From the NCBI GenBank assembly GCA_003524705.1, contig DQGV01000457.1, forward strand, positions 1 to 9,103: 9,103 nt of DNA. The letters run 5' to 3'. The stretch comes from Anaerolineae bacterium (GTDB lineage Bacteria; Chloroflexota; Anaerolineae; Anaerolineales; Villigracilaceae). Each line of letters opens with the position of its first letter. Within the stretch, counting starts at the first letter, position 1. This document shows positions 1 through 6,350 of this stretch, piece after piece. Both the position numbers and the translations under genes were made by a program. Under the pieces are notes generated by a model that ran no database searches, was not told where the DNA came from, and worked only from the letters and a program-made list of their open reading frames with translations.

Positions 1-339
1 TTGTGATGTCGTAAATATTACCACTCGCGCGGGTCCAACCTTAATAAAATCTGAGTCTAATGAAAGATTTATATTGGATGCGGCACCGATTTTTATAGGA
101 TTTTCTGACCGCCCCTGCTTGATTCTATTTTGACGCAACGCCTCATTCTTGACCGTCAACTTGGGTGTTTCAGCGGATAAAGTTTTCCCACCTACAAGGA
201 TTCCGTCCACGCTCGCTCGTAATTCATCAACCCGTGCCTTATCTCTCACAGACGAAATAGCTGAACCTTTTCTTTCAAAGGTATCAATCTTTCCATCCGC
301 CGTCATGGCGACGTTGATAAAGGTGTAAGGTCGGTTCAT
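1..339 (-). CDS. RibD C-terminal-type pyrimidine reductase, N-terminal part (cut by window edge)
   Basis: I read 113 codons from ATG at 339 to the left edge without a stop; the C-terminus lies outside. The product starts [19 protein letters not shown] and continues through [17 protein letters not shown] and a PKLTV segment. This pattern (N-x-A-M-T-x-D-G-K near the start, then R-A-x-V-D-G-I-L-V-G-x-x-T, then P-x-L-T-V) is that of the RibD_C / dihydrofolate reductase-like fold. It is closest to the stand-alone archaeal-type 2,5-diamino-6-ribosylamino-4(3H)-pyrimidinone 5'-phosphate reductase, an NAD(P)H-dependent cytoplasmic step of riboflavin or deazaflavin synthesis. An in-frame ATG at 366 would add nine residues (MAQGDTKNR), but that start lies inside the palindromic repeat at 351-435 and the added residues are not family-like, so I prefer 339. 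Neither start has a clear Shine-Dalgarno. The family call is fairly sure; the exact substrate is inferred. Confidence 0.8.
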   Translation of the reverse strand, partial: MNRPYTFINVAMTADGKIDTFERKGSAISSVRDKARVDELRASVDGILVGGKTLSAETPKLTVKNEALRQNRIKQGRSENPIKIGAASNINLSLDSDFIKVGPARVVIFTTSQ

Positions 340-350
340 TCTATTCTTTG

Positions 351-435
351 TGTCACCCTGAGCCATGTTCTTGTTCTTTATGGCGAAGGGTCTCTACGAT
401 TATCTTAGAGATTCTTCGCTTCGCTCAGAATGACA
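351..435. repeat. Palindromic intergenic repeat (MITE- or REP-like)
   Basis: The ends are inverted copies, TGTCACCCTGAGC at 351-363 against TGTCATTCTGAGC read on the minus strand from 435 to 423 (11 of 13 identical). An inner inverted pair follows: GCGAAGGGTCTCTA (about 383-396) against GCGAAGAATCTCTA on the other strand (about 419-406), around a 9-base loop. Together they could form one long imperfect hairpin, with an extra tract of about 19 bases (364-382) bulging from one arm. Motifs of the type GTCATTCTGAGCGAAGCGAA followed by CCCTTCG..CTCAGGGTGACA are, from memory, common dispersed intergenic repeats in Chloroflexota and other environmental bacteria. It fills the gap between the second peptidase gene and the reductase gene. 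No U-run follows, so it is not a typical intrinsic terminator. Confidence 0.75.
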
Positions 436-439
436 TAAT

Positions 440-2026
440 TTAATACGAACTCAAAAAATACCTACTTAACAAATCACTGATATTCACATTCAAAATCTCA
501 CGTTGTAGGGCAAAAAAATCTGCGCCTGTGGCATGTTTGTATGAATATCTTCTGACATATTCTTGCAGAAATTTAGAGAAATTTCCATAGCCCATTCGTT
601 CGCGCAGTTCGTCTAAGAATAATGCGCCTTGAAAGTAAACCGCATTTGTATACAGACGGAAGGACTGACCATTATAGATATTTGTATCTACATACCCTGA
701 GGGATTAAAGTAATTGACTCTAAACTGCCACCACCAACTGATATTGGCTGGGTAATTATTTTCGTAAAAGATTCTTTCGCTGTAAGTAGATAATGCTTCA
801 TCTAACCACGGTTCCATAGCATAGTCACTGCCTACGAGGCTATACCACCATTGATGCGCCACTTCATGGATTCCGATGGTGGCTAAATTGCTTCTAGCCG
901 TTCCATTGTATTGACTATAAAAATCGGTGGAAAGAAAAATCAAACCATCATATTCCATGCCGTCATCCATATCGGTTTGGACGATGGTCAAGGCTTGGTG
1001 TGGATATGGTCCAAATTGTTGAGAGAAAGTATTAATGGCTTGAGAAGAATATAAAGCGACACCTTCCGCACCGCTTTTGTATCCTCCAGCGAAATAATAA
1101 GAACGGATAACGATATTGCCAGCGGAAGTTTCGTGAACCAAAAATTCATTACTAGCAGATAATGCCAATGTCCGTGCGCCATATAAACGATAGCGAGTCC
1201 ATTCGCCATTTGATTCAGGAGATGCTCCCACTGCTAAAGTGACACCAGAATCTGTTTTGATATTCAATTCAATATCCGATGAATCGTAAACAAAATTTTC
1301 TCCCCACGGCATAGAGTCATGCAAAACCCAGCCATTTTTGTATGGCACAACAAACGGATACCAATCTACTAAGTTGATTTGGTTAAAGTCATAGCCGAAA
1401 ACATCATTGGATGATTTTTGCGGAATATTCAGGCTGAAATTCATCACAATCGTTGTGGCAGAATTTGCAGGTAAAGTTTGTGGCAAGTTGAGCGTGAGTC
1501 TTTGTCCGCTGAGGTTGTATGAGGAAATGGTTGTGTTGTCTTGTGTGATTGTATTAAGAGAAAATGCCCGATTATATAAATTTGGTGGAACGGCTAACAC
1601 CAATTCGGATAAATTTATGCCAGTGTTGTTGTAATAGCGAATCGTTTGGTCAACGGCGATTGTTTTGTTTGCAAAGTTTAACGTCGCATACAAGATGTAA
1701 CTTGGACGTGAAGAATTTGTAGGCGCAGAAGATGTTGCGGGAGCAGAAGCAGATGTCACCGTAGGAGGAGGCGATGTTAAAGTCAATGTTGGTGTTGAGG
1801 TTATTGTTGGGCTTATCGTAAATGTTGGAATAGGTGTATCCGTCGAATCGGATGGTTGAAACGGCGTGGAGGTTAAATCTGTGTTTGGTTTTTCAATGGC
1901 AACTTGTGCAAATGAAAGTGGCGTGGGTGTAGGCGTGGCAATGGGTGAATTGCACGCGACTATAAAAACAGAAAGTAGAAAGTGAAACGTGAAACGTAAT
2001 GCGTAATGTGTAATGCGTAATTTCAT
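440..2026 (-). CDS. M1-family zinc metallopeptidase lipoprotein (downstream copy)
   Basis: This 528-residue protein is an exported gluzincin of the M1 (aminopeptidase N-like) family. Residues 1-25 form a lipoprotein signal ending in the lipobox FIVAC, with Cys25 the lipidated residue. Residues about 26-107 are a Thr/Pro/Ser-rich linker beginning TPTPTP. An N-terminal beta domain follows (with INLVDWYPFVVPY), then the catalytic domain. Zinc ligands are H387, H391 and E410 (HEVAH, 18 residues, E), with general base E388. The substrate-binding loop reads D-G-M-E-Y at 355-359 where classical M1 enzymes have G-x-M-E-N. A likely catalytic Tyr is Y464 in VYFQGA. The large C-terminal helical domain of full-length M1 enzymes is absent. 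The start overlaps the stop of the upstream paralogue as ATGA and has no Shine-Dalgarno, which suggests translational coupling. Peptide trimming outside the membrane is inferred; the substrate is unknown. The signal peptide is encoded by a heptamer array. Confidence 0.88.
   Translation of the reverse strand: MKLRITHYALRFTFHFLLSVFIVACNSPIATPTPTPLSFAQVAIEKPNTDLTSTPFQPSDSTDTPIPTFTISPTITSTPTLTLTSPPPTVTSASAPATSSAPTNSSRPSYILYATLNFANKTIAVDQTIRYYNNTGINLSELVLAVPPNLYNRAFSLNTITQDNTTISSYNLSGQRLTLNLPQTLPANSATTIVMNFSLNIPQKSSNDVFGYDFNQINLVDWYPFVVPYKNGWVLHDSMPWGENFVYDSSDIELNIKTDSGVTLAVGASPESNGEWTRYRLYGARTLALSASNEFLVHETSAGNIVIRSYYFAGGYKSGAEGVALYSSQAINTFSQQFGPYPHQALTIVQTDMDDGMEYDGLIFLSTDFYSQYNGTARSNLATIGIHEVAHQWWYSLVGSDYAMEPWLDEALSTYSERIFYENNYPANISWWWQFRVNYFNPSGYVDTNIYNGQSFRLYTNAVYFQGALFLDELRERMGYGNFSKFLQEYVRRYSYKHATGADFFALQREILNVNISDLLSRYFLSSY
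1976..2024 (-). repeat. Imperfect heptamer tandem array inside a signal-peptide coding region
   Basis: Read on the plus strand, 1976-2024 divides into seven consecutive 7-base units: TAGAAAG, TGAAACG, TGAAACG, TAATGCG, TAATGTG, TAATGCG, TAATTTC. A further related unit, CAGAAAG, lies at 1969-1975. On the coding strand this yields ATTACGC/ATTACAC/TTTCACG-type repeats covering codons 1 to about 17 of the downstream peptidase. Because 7 x 3 = 21 bases, the protein shows a weak 7-residue echo (LRITHYA, then LRFTFHF). Dispersed heptamer repeats of this sort occur in cyanobacteria and Chloroflexota; here one is used as coding sequence. Confidence 0.8.
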
Positions 2027-3507
2027 TGATAAATACTGCGGAAGTATTGATTGAGTAAATCTGAAATATCGGCGCTGGTGTGCGTTCTTAAGATGCGGAA
2101 GAAATCGTTGGCTGTGATAATTTTTCCGCGACCTTGATTCAAATAATCTTGCAAGAAAGCGTTGAAGGCTTCATCACCGATTCGTGAACGTACATTTTCA
2201 AGAAATTTTGCGCCTTGAAAATAAGTTGCGTTGGTATATGGACGAAAACCTTCGCCTTCATAAATTGGAATATCTACAAAGCCTCCGGGTTTATAAAAAT
2301 CAATCCGATACGTCCACCACCAACTGACTAAATCGGGATAAACACTTTCGTAATAAATTCTTTCGCTATATGTTGCCAGTGCTTCATCAATCCATGGTTG
2401 TAAGGCTTGGTCGCTGGCAACTTGCTCAAACCACCATTGATGTGCGGTTTCATGCACGGCAACAAATGTTAAATAATTTGCTGGTGTGCCATCATATAAA
2501 TTATAAAAATCTTTGCTCAAATAATAGAAGGCAGAATATTCCATGCCGTCATTAAAGTCACCCATCACAATTGCCAAACTTTTATGCGGATATGTTCCAT
2601 AGCGTTGAGAAAATACTTGCATAGATTCTAAAGTGGCTTGTAATGCGGCTTGTCCACCACGTTCGTTGAATGGGAAGTAATAACTTGTTAATGTTACATC
2701 ACCGAATTGAGTTGTTGAAGTTTGAAAATCTCGGCTGGCAGATAATGCAAATGTGCGTGCAGAATTAATTTTATAAGTTATTGAGCCATCGGCTTGAATT
2801 TCTGGCACACCACTCGATGCAACAATTGGAGCAGAATCTGGGTTTGCGTATCTCACAGTCACTGCGTAATCTGCCGCGTCATAAACCAAATGCTCACCGT
2901 AATACCACGGCTCATGCAAAATCCATTCGCCGTTGATGTTTGGCACAACAAATGGATACCAATTTGTTAAATTAATTTGTCTGCTAGTGTAGCCATAAAT
3001 GCGCGGGCGTGAAATACTCGGGTCTTCTTGTTCGGCAAATGGCAATGCTAAAGAATATTGAATATCAATGTCAACTGTTTCGTTGGGTGCAAGAAAAAAT
3101 GAAAGCGGAATATCGAGTCGTTGATTCGTAATTAGGTAATTCGTAATTGCTTCACCATTAATTGAAATACTGGTTAAGTTAAAACTTCCTTGCCATAAAT
3201 TTGGCACAATCGCAATCACCAAATTATTTAATTGATTTCCCGTTAAATTCGGATACAAAATATTTTGATTCACGCCCACAGTTTTGGCATCGTAATCTAT
3301 CAAAACGTCTAACGTGTAAATGGCTTTTTCAAGTGCAGGAACAGGAGTCACCGTAGGAAGAGGCGTTTCAGTCGGAAGCGCTGGTGTATCTGTGACGGGT
3401 AACGCTTCAAACACAGGGATAGTTGGTGTGGCGACTTCAACATTTGTTTGCGGTGAAGAACAAGCCACAATCAATAGCGTGAGTAAAAATAAAATTTTGT
3501 TTCGCAT
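2023..3507 (-). CDS. M1-family zinc metallopeptidase lipoprotein (upstream copy)
   Basis: This 494-residue protein is a clear paralogue of the gene immediately downstream. It begins MRNKILFLLTLLIVAC, a short lipoprotein signal with the lipidated residue at Cys16, followed by a Thr/Pro-rich linker to about residue 58. The catalytic domain has H352-E-T-A-H356 and the third zinc ligand E375 in PWIDEALATYSE, with E353 as general base. The exopeptidase loop is D-G-M-E-Y at 320-324, and the probable catalytic Tyr is Y429 in TYFQGA. Shared blocks such as INLTNWYPFVVP, DGMEY, AHQWW and TYSERI(F/Y)YE show that the pair arose by duplication. The gene begins 64 bases after the phosphatase stop, beyond a strong terminator, so it probably has its own promoter. 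No Shine-Dalgarno is visible before ATG 3507. Its TGA overlaps the next ATG. The role is probably extracytoplasmic peptide degradation; specificity cannot be read from sequence. Confidence 0.88.
   Translation of the reverse strand: MRNKILFLLTLLIVACSSPQTNVEVATPTIPVFEALPVTDTPALPTETPLPTVTPVPALEKAIYTLDVLIDYDAKTVGVNQNILYPNLTGNQLNNLVIAIVPNLWQGSFNLTSISINGEAITNYLITNQRLDIPLSFFLAPNETVDIDIQYSLALPFAEQEDPSISRPRIYGYTSRQINLTNWYPFVVPNINGEWILHEPWYYGEHLVYDAADYAVTVRYANPDSAPIVASSGVPEIQADGSITYKINSARTFALSASRDFQTSTTQFGDVTLTSYYFPFNERGGQAALQATLESMQVFSQRYGTYPHKSLAIVMGDFNDGMEYSAFYYLSKDFYNLYDGTPANYLTFVAVHETAHQWWFEQVASDQALQPWIDEALATYSERIYYESVYPDLVSWWWTYRIDFYKPGGFVDIPIYEGEGFRPYTNATYFQGAKFLENVRSRIGDEAFNAFLQDYLNQGRGKIITANDFFRILRTHTSADISDLLNQYFRSIYQ
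3122..3150. repeat. Short heptamer-like tandem tract inside the upstream peptidase gene
   Basis: Plus-strand units are TGATTCG (3122-3128), TAATTAGG (3129-3136, eight bases), TAATTCG (3137-3143) and TAATTGC (3144-3150). They encode an ITNYLITNQ stretch with an internal echo. The unit resembles the TAATGCG heptamers in the neighbouring gene's signal sequence. It is short and could be chance, so confidence is moderate. Confidence 0.45.
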
Positions 3508-3514
3508 GGGCGCA

Positions 3515-3544
3515 ATTCTACCCTAACAAAAAACCTCCTGTATA
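3515..3544 (-). promoter_or_regulatory. Weak candidate promoter for the peptidase pair
   Basis: On the minus strand, TAGAAT (3520-3515) resembles a -10 box, and TATACA (3544-3539) lies 18 bases upstream as a poor -35 that overlaps the terminator stem. Initiation about seven bases downstream of TAGAAT would fall at or next to ATG 3507, giving a leaderless or near-leaderless transcript. This would agree with the lack of a Shine-Dalgarno. The assignment rests only on box similarity. Confidence 0.25.
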
Positions 3545-3552
3545 ACAGGAGG
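3528..3552 (-). terminator. Rho-independent terminator after the PP2C gene
   Basis: Read on the minus strand, CCTCCTGT (3552-3545), a 3-base loop and ACAGGAGG (3541-3534) form a perfect 8-bp GC-rich stem, followed directly by six T (3533-3528). It lies 18 bases past the phosphatase TAA and before the first peptidase gene, so it should separate the signalling operon from the peptidase pair. No T-run follows the hairpin on the plus strand. Confidence 0.85.
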
Positions 3553-3570
3553 CTATTGTGAAATTAAGGT

Positions 3571-4437
3571 TTACTCATCCCCCAACAACCAGCCCAGCAC
3601 ACTTTTACGTGGCACAGTCTCTTCAACTCTTGGCATGGCGAGCAAAACGACTGTGATGTTGTCATGTCCGCCGCGTTGATTGGCAAGGTTGACCAATGCT
3701 TCCGCGGCTGATTTTAAATCACGTTTAGAACGAATCGTTTCACGAATTTCATCATCCCACACCAAATCGGTCAATCCATCTGTACATAAAAGAATCGTAT
3801 CACCGGGTTCAAGGTGAAAGCCTTGATTGTTAGTTGATTCTTCGTCGCTTTCGTTATTATCAATGCGTAAGCGAAAATCCACTTCTGGTAATTTCAACCC
3901 GCCCAAATGTCGGCGAATCACATGCACGTTGGGATGGTCACGCATTTGTTCTTTGGTAATGATGCCTTTTTCGTAGGCTTCCTGCACCCACGTATGGTCA
4001 ATGCTGATGCGTTGGATATATTTTCCCCGTAGTAAATAGAGGCGTGAATCACCAATGTAGGCGGTGTAGAGTCTGTTTTCAATAATCCACGCACACGCAC
4101 AAGTAGCACCCATGCCTTGTTCTTCTTCTTTACCAGCAGAGTGAGAAGCAATGGCTTGGCTAGCATCATGAATGGCACTCTCTAAAATTTTGGTCGGCTT
4201 CTTGGCGTTGCTCTCAGCCACATGCATACTAATATAATTGACAGCCAATTCCGCCGCTACTTCACCCGCGCGATGCCCACCAATGCCATCTGCTACCACA
4301 GCAAACACAGCCGGGCGTGGGTCATCTTTGGCAATTTGAAAAGATGAAACCGCATAACGGTCTTCATTATTTTTGCCAGATGCCCCAGCATGGCTAAGCG
4401 CGGCAATATGCAGGTGAGCAAGTGTTGTACGAATCAT
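3571..4437 (-). CDS. PP2C-type Ser/Thr protein phosphatase (Stp/PrpC/PstP class)
   Basis: This 288-residue soluble protein is a PPM-family, Mn2+/Mg2+-dependent phosphatase that removes phosphate from Ser/Thr residues, typically reversing Hanks-type kinases. The motifs occur in the usual order: GKNNEDRY with D26, VVADGIGGHRAGE with D50 and G51, YIGDSRLYLLR, LLCTDGLTD with D220, and GGHDNITVV with D259 and N260. All metal-binding aspartates are present, so it should be active. It is a little longer than the common bacterial form of about 240-250 residues, owing to an insert (about residues 193-207, rich in acidic residues and Asn) and a C-terminal tail ending GWLLGDE. There is no signal peptide or TM helix, so it is cytoplasmic. 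Its ATG overlaps the stop of the upstream FHA gene (ATGA) and has no Shine-Dalgarno, so the two are probably made in a coupled manner. The FHA protein's cytoplasmic tail or its partners are plausible substrates (inferred). Confidence 0.93.
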   Translation of the reverse strand: MIRTTLAHLHIAALSHAGASGKNNEDRYAVSSFQIAKDDPRPAVFAVVADGIGGHRAGEVAAELAVNYISMHVAESNAKKPTKILESAIHDASQAIASHSAGKEEEQGMGATCACAWIIENRLYTAYIGDSRLYLLRGKYIQRISIDHTWVQEAYEKGIITKEQMRDHPNVHVIRRHLGGLKLPEVDFRLRIDNNESDEESTNNQGFHLEPGDTILLCTDGLTDLVWDDEIRETIRSKRDLKSAAEALVNLANQRGGHDNITVVLLAMPRVEETVPRKSVLGWLLGDE

Positions 4438-6350
4438 TCGTCAATAGGTTGAACAGTGATTTTTGGGGATGAGGGTATCGGTGGCGTTTTAAGCATAAAA
4501 CGATAGGTCAGTTGACCAAAGTTTACCATATCCCCATGTCTTAAACGGTAGCCCTCGTGGGGGATAGCGTCATAATTCACCCAAGTTCCCCCTACAGAAT
4601 TGTTATCTAACAGCAAATAACCACCATCATCGGTGATTCGCAAACGCGCATGAATGGATGAAATAGAAGCATCATCCAAAATCAGTGTGCATTGCACAGG
4701 GTCAGTACCAAAAATGATTTCAGAATCATTCACAGGAAGCGGCGGTACAGGAGCAAACTGACCATCAGGATTGATTTTTACAAACGATGCAAACGCTTCT
4801 TTACTTGACTTTGAACCTGCTTCTGTTTTCTTCGGCTTGGTCTTTCGCTTTTTACTTTTTTCAATTGCTATTTCAGGTTCTTGCTTTAATAAAGGAATTG
4901 GTTGAGTAAGTGGGTCATTTTCTGCACGGCGTTCTTCTTGCACAGCCCGCAGAGATAAAAAGCGTAAACGTCCGCTCAACAAAACGGCAAACAAAGCTAA
5001 GCCTGCAAAAATGATGGCACCAAATGTTAAAGGTGTGCGATATTTCGCAAGGAATGCCACAGGTCCACTTGGTGGTTTGATAACTGTAACCGTAATCGGA
5101 ATCGGCAAACTGGTTTTGCTTAAACCAAGTGTATCCACGGCTTCTACCATCACTTGATGTTGCCCACTGGATGAATATTGTGTTAAGTCCCAAGTAAATG
5201 TATCGAATGGTTCGGTTGTATTTTCATCAGCAATCATGCCATCCACATACAAAGTAGTTCTTGTTAATGGTCTTGAAAAACCATCTGGAAATTCAATAAT
5301 GATTTCAATCTCTTGCGTCTCTGGCAAAAGAAGTTCGGTATTAAATGGGTCATATTCTGGGGCTTGACGTGTGATTTGTAAGTTCGGTGAAACCGGGAAA
5401 GGATTCGGTGGTTGAACATTTAAATTAAATACTTGTTCAATAGAATTTACTACACCTAAAGATGGTGTATTCACTTGCACATTTATACGATGCTCGCCAG
5501 AACTATTTAAACGCGATGTATACGAAAGCAAATAGATTCTGCGAAGCCCAGCGAAATACACTTCAAGATCTGGGAAGCGTTCAATGCCAGAATATTGGAA
5601 CATCGTTCCGCCCGTTTGAATGGCGAGGTTATTAAAAATTGCGGCACTGGTATTGGTGAACGTTGTATCTGCATCTACATACCAAACGAAGATGCGAATA
5701 TTGCTTTGTATAGCGCGTTGAATAATCGGTTCAAGTGCAGATGCTAAAGCAGGGTCTGGCATTTCGGGTGTGATGAATAAAATTGCCCGCTTCATACCTA
5801 GACGCGGTGTTTGAGCACTGACAACATCCAATGCTGTGACTAATGATTGCAGATTCGGCACTGCCACACGAAAGTCTGGGTTGAAGCCATTTATGGCAGT
5901 GATAAATTCTGCCGCAGGGGCATGATTAATAATTGGACCTGCTTGGCTGACTAAACTTAAATCATCGGGCAAATCAGCTGGGCGGCTTTGTGCCCATTGT
6001 GCAATCACTTGCGCAACGCGTTGAAAACGTGAAATTCCGTTGGCATCACGTGCATCTAAAGGTGTGCCTTGATTGACTGCAACGGTCAGTTGCAGTGGAA
6101 TCATCATCTCGGTAAGCGAATCAACTGGAAGGGTTTGACCATTTTCAAGTACTGTAACAGCTTCCCCCGTAAGTCCAGAGGCGAAAAATTTCTGCGCGTC
6201 GAACACATCTAAAAATCCAGTCATGGTTGGAAATGCAGAAGTCTCCACATTGTATAAAGTGACTGTGGCTGTGTTTTGTTGCGCGTTTACATTTGAGAAA
6301 ACGCTTAACAAAAGAATCAAACTAAAAATGATTGAAAAGGTCTTACGCAT
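4434..6350 (-). CDS. Membrane-anchored VWA-like / Ig-like / FHA-domain protein
   Basis: This 638-residue protein starts at ATG 6350 with a good signal peptide (MRKTF, hydrophobic core, cleavage after Ala23 in NVNA/QQ). An ATG at 6383 would add 11 residues (MKATRQFCLRQ) that spoil the signal's n-region and deepen the overlap with the upstream gene to 41 bases; from 6350 the overlap is 8 bases, with GAGG close upstream. Residues about 26-300 resemble the secreted VWA-type domain (LTGEAVTVLENGQ, then LTVAVNQGTPL, later KRAILFITPEMPDP and IRIFVWYVDAD). The metal site D-x-S-x-S is replaced by N93-Q-G-T-P. Residues about 315-430 look Ig-like. One TM helix lies at about 438-459, then a Lys-rich cytoplasmic linker, then an FHA domain at about 544-620 (SSIHARL, S564 and H567; NSVGGTWVN; HGDMVNFG). 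FHA domains bind phosphothreonine, but the usual Gly-Arg is G548-T549 and the Asn-Gly is G587-G588. A sensor linking the outside to phospho-signalling is inferred. Confidence 0.85.
   Translation of the reverse strand: MRKTFSIIFSLILLLSVFSNVNAQQNTATVTLYNVETSAFPTMTGFLDVFDAQKFFASGLTGEAVTVLENGQTLPVDSLTEMMIPLQLTVAVNQGTPLDARDANGISRFQRVAQVIAQWAQSRPADLPDDLSLVSQAGPIINHAPAAEFITAINGFNPDFRVAVPNLQSLVTALDVVSAQTPRLGMKRAILFITPEMPDPALASALEPIIQRAIQSNIRIFVWYVDADTTFTNTSAAIFNNLAIQTGGTMFQYSGIERFPDLEVYFAGLRRIYLLSYTSRLNSSGEHRINVQVNTPSLGVVNSIEQVFNLNVQPPNPFPVSPNLQITRQAPEYDPFNTELLLPETQEIEIIIEFPDGFSRPLTRTTLYVDGMIADENTTEPFDTFTWDLTQYSSSGQHQVMVEAVDTLGLSKTSLPIPITVTVIKPPSGPVAFLAKYRTPLTFGAIIFAGLALFAVLLSGRLRFLSLRAVQEERRAENDPLTQPIPLLKQEPEIAIEKSKKRKTKPKKTEAGSKSSKEAFASFVKINPDGQFAPVPPLPVNDSEIIFGTDPVQCTLILDDASISSIHARLRITDDGGYLLLDNNSVGGTWVNYDAIPHEGYRLRHGDMVNFGQLTYRFMLKTPPIPSSPKITVQPIDE

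Noticed and set aside
988..1634. Open frames in other frames across the downstream peptidase gene (988-1209 minus, 1407-1634 plus)
   Set aside because: The M1 reading frame is intact and has conserved motifs throughout; these frames show no family features.
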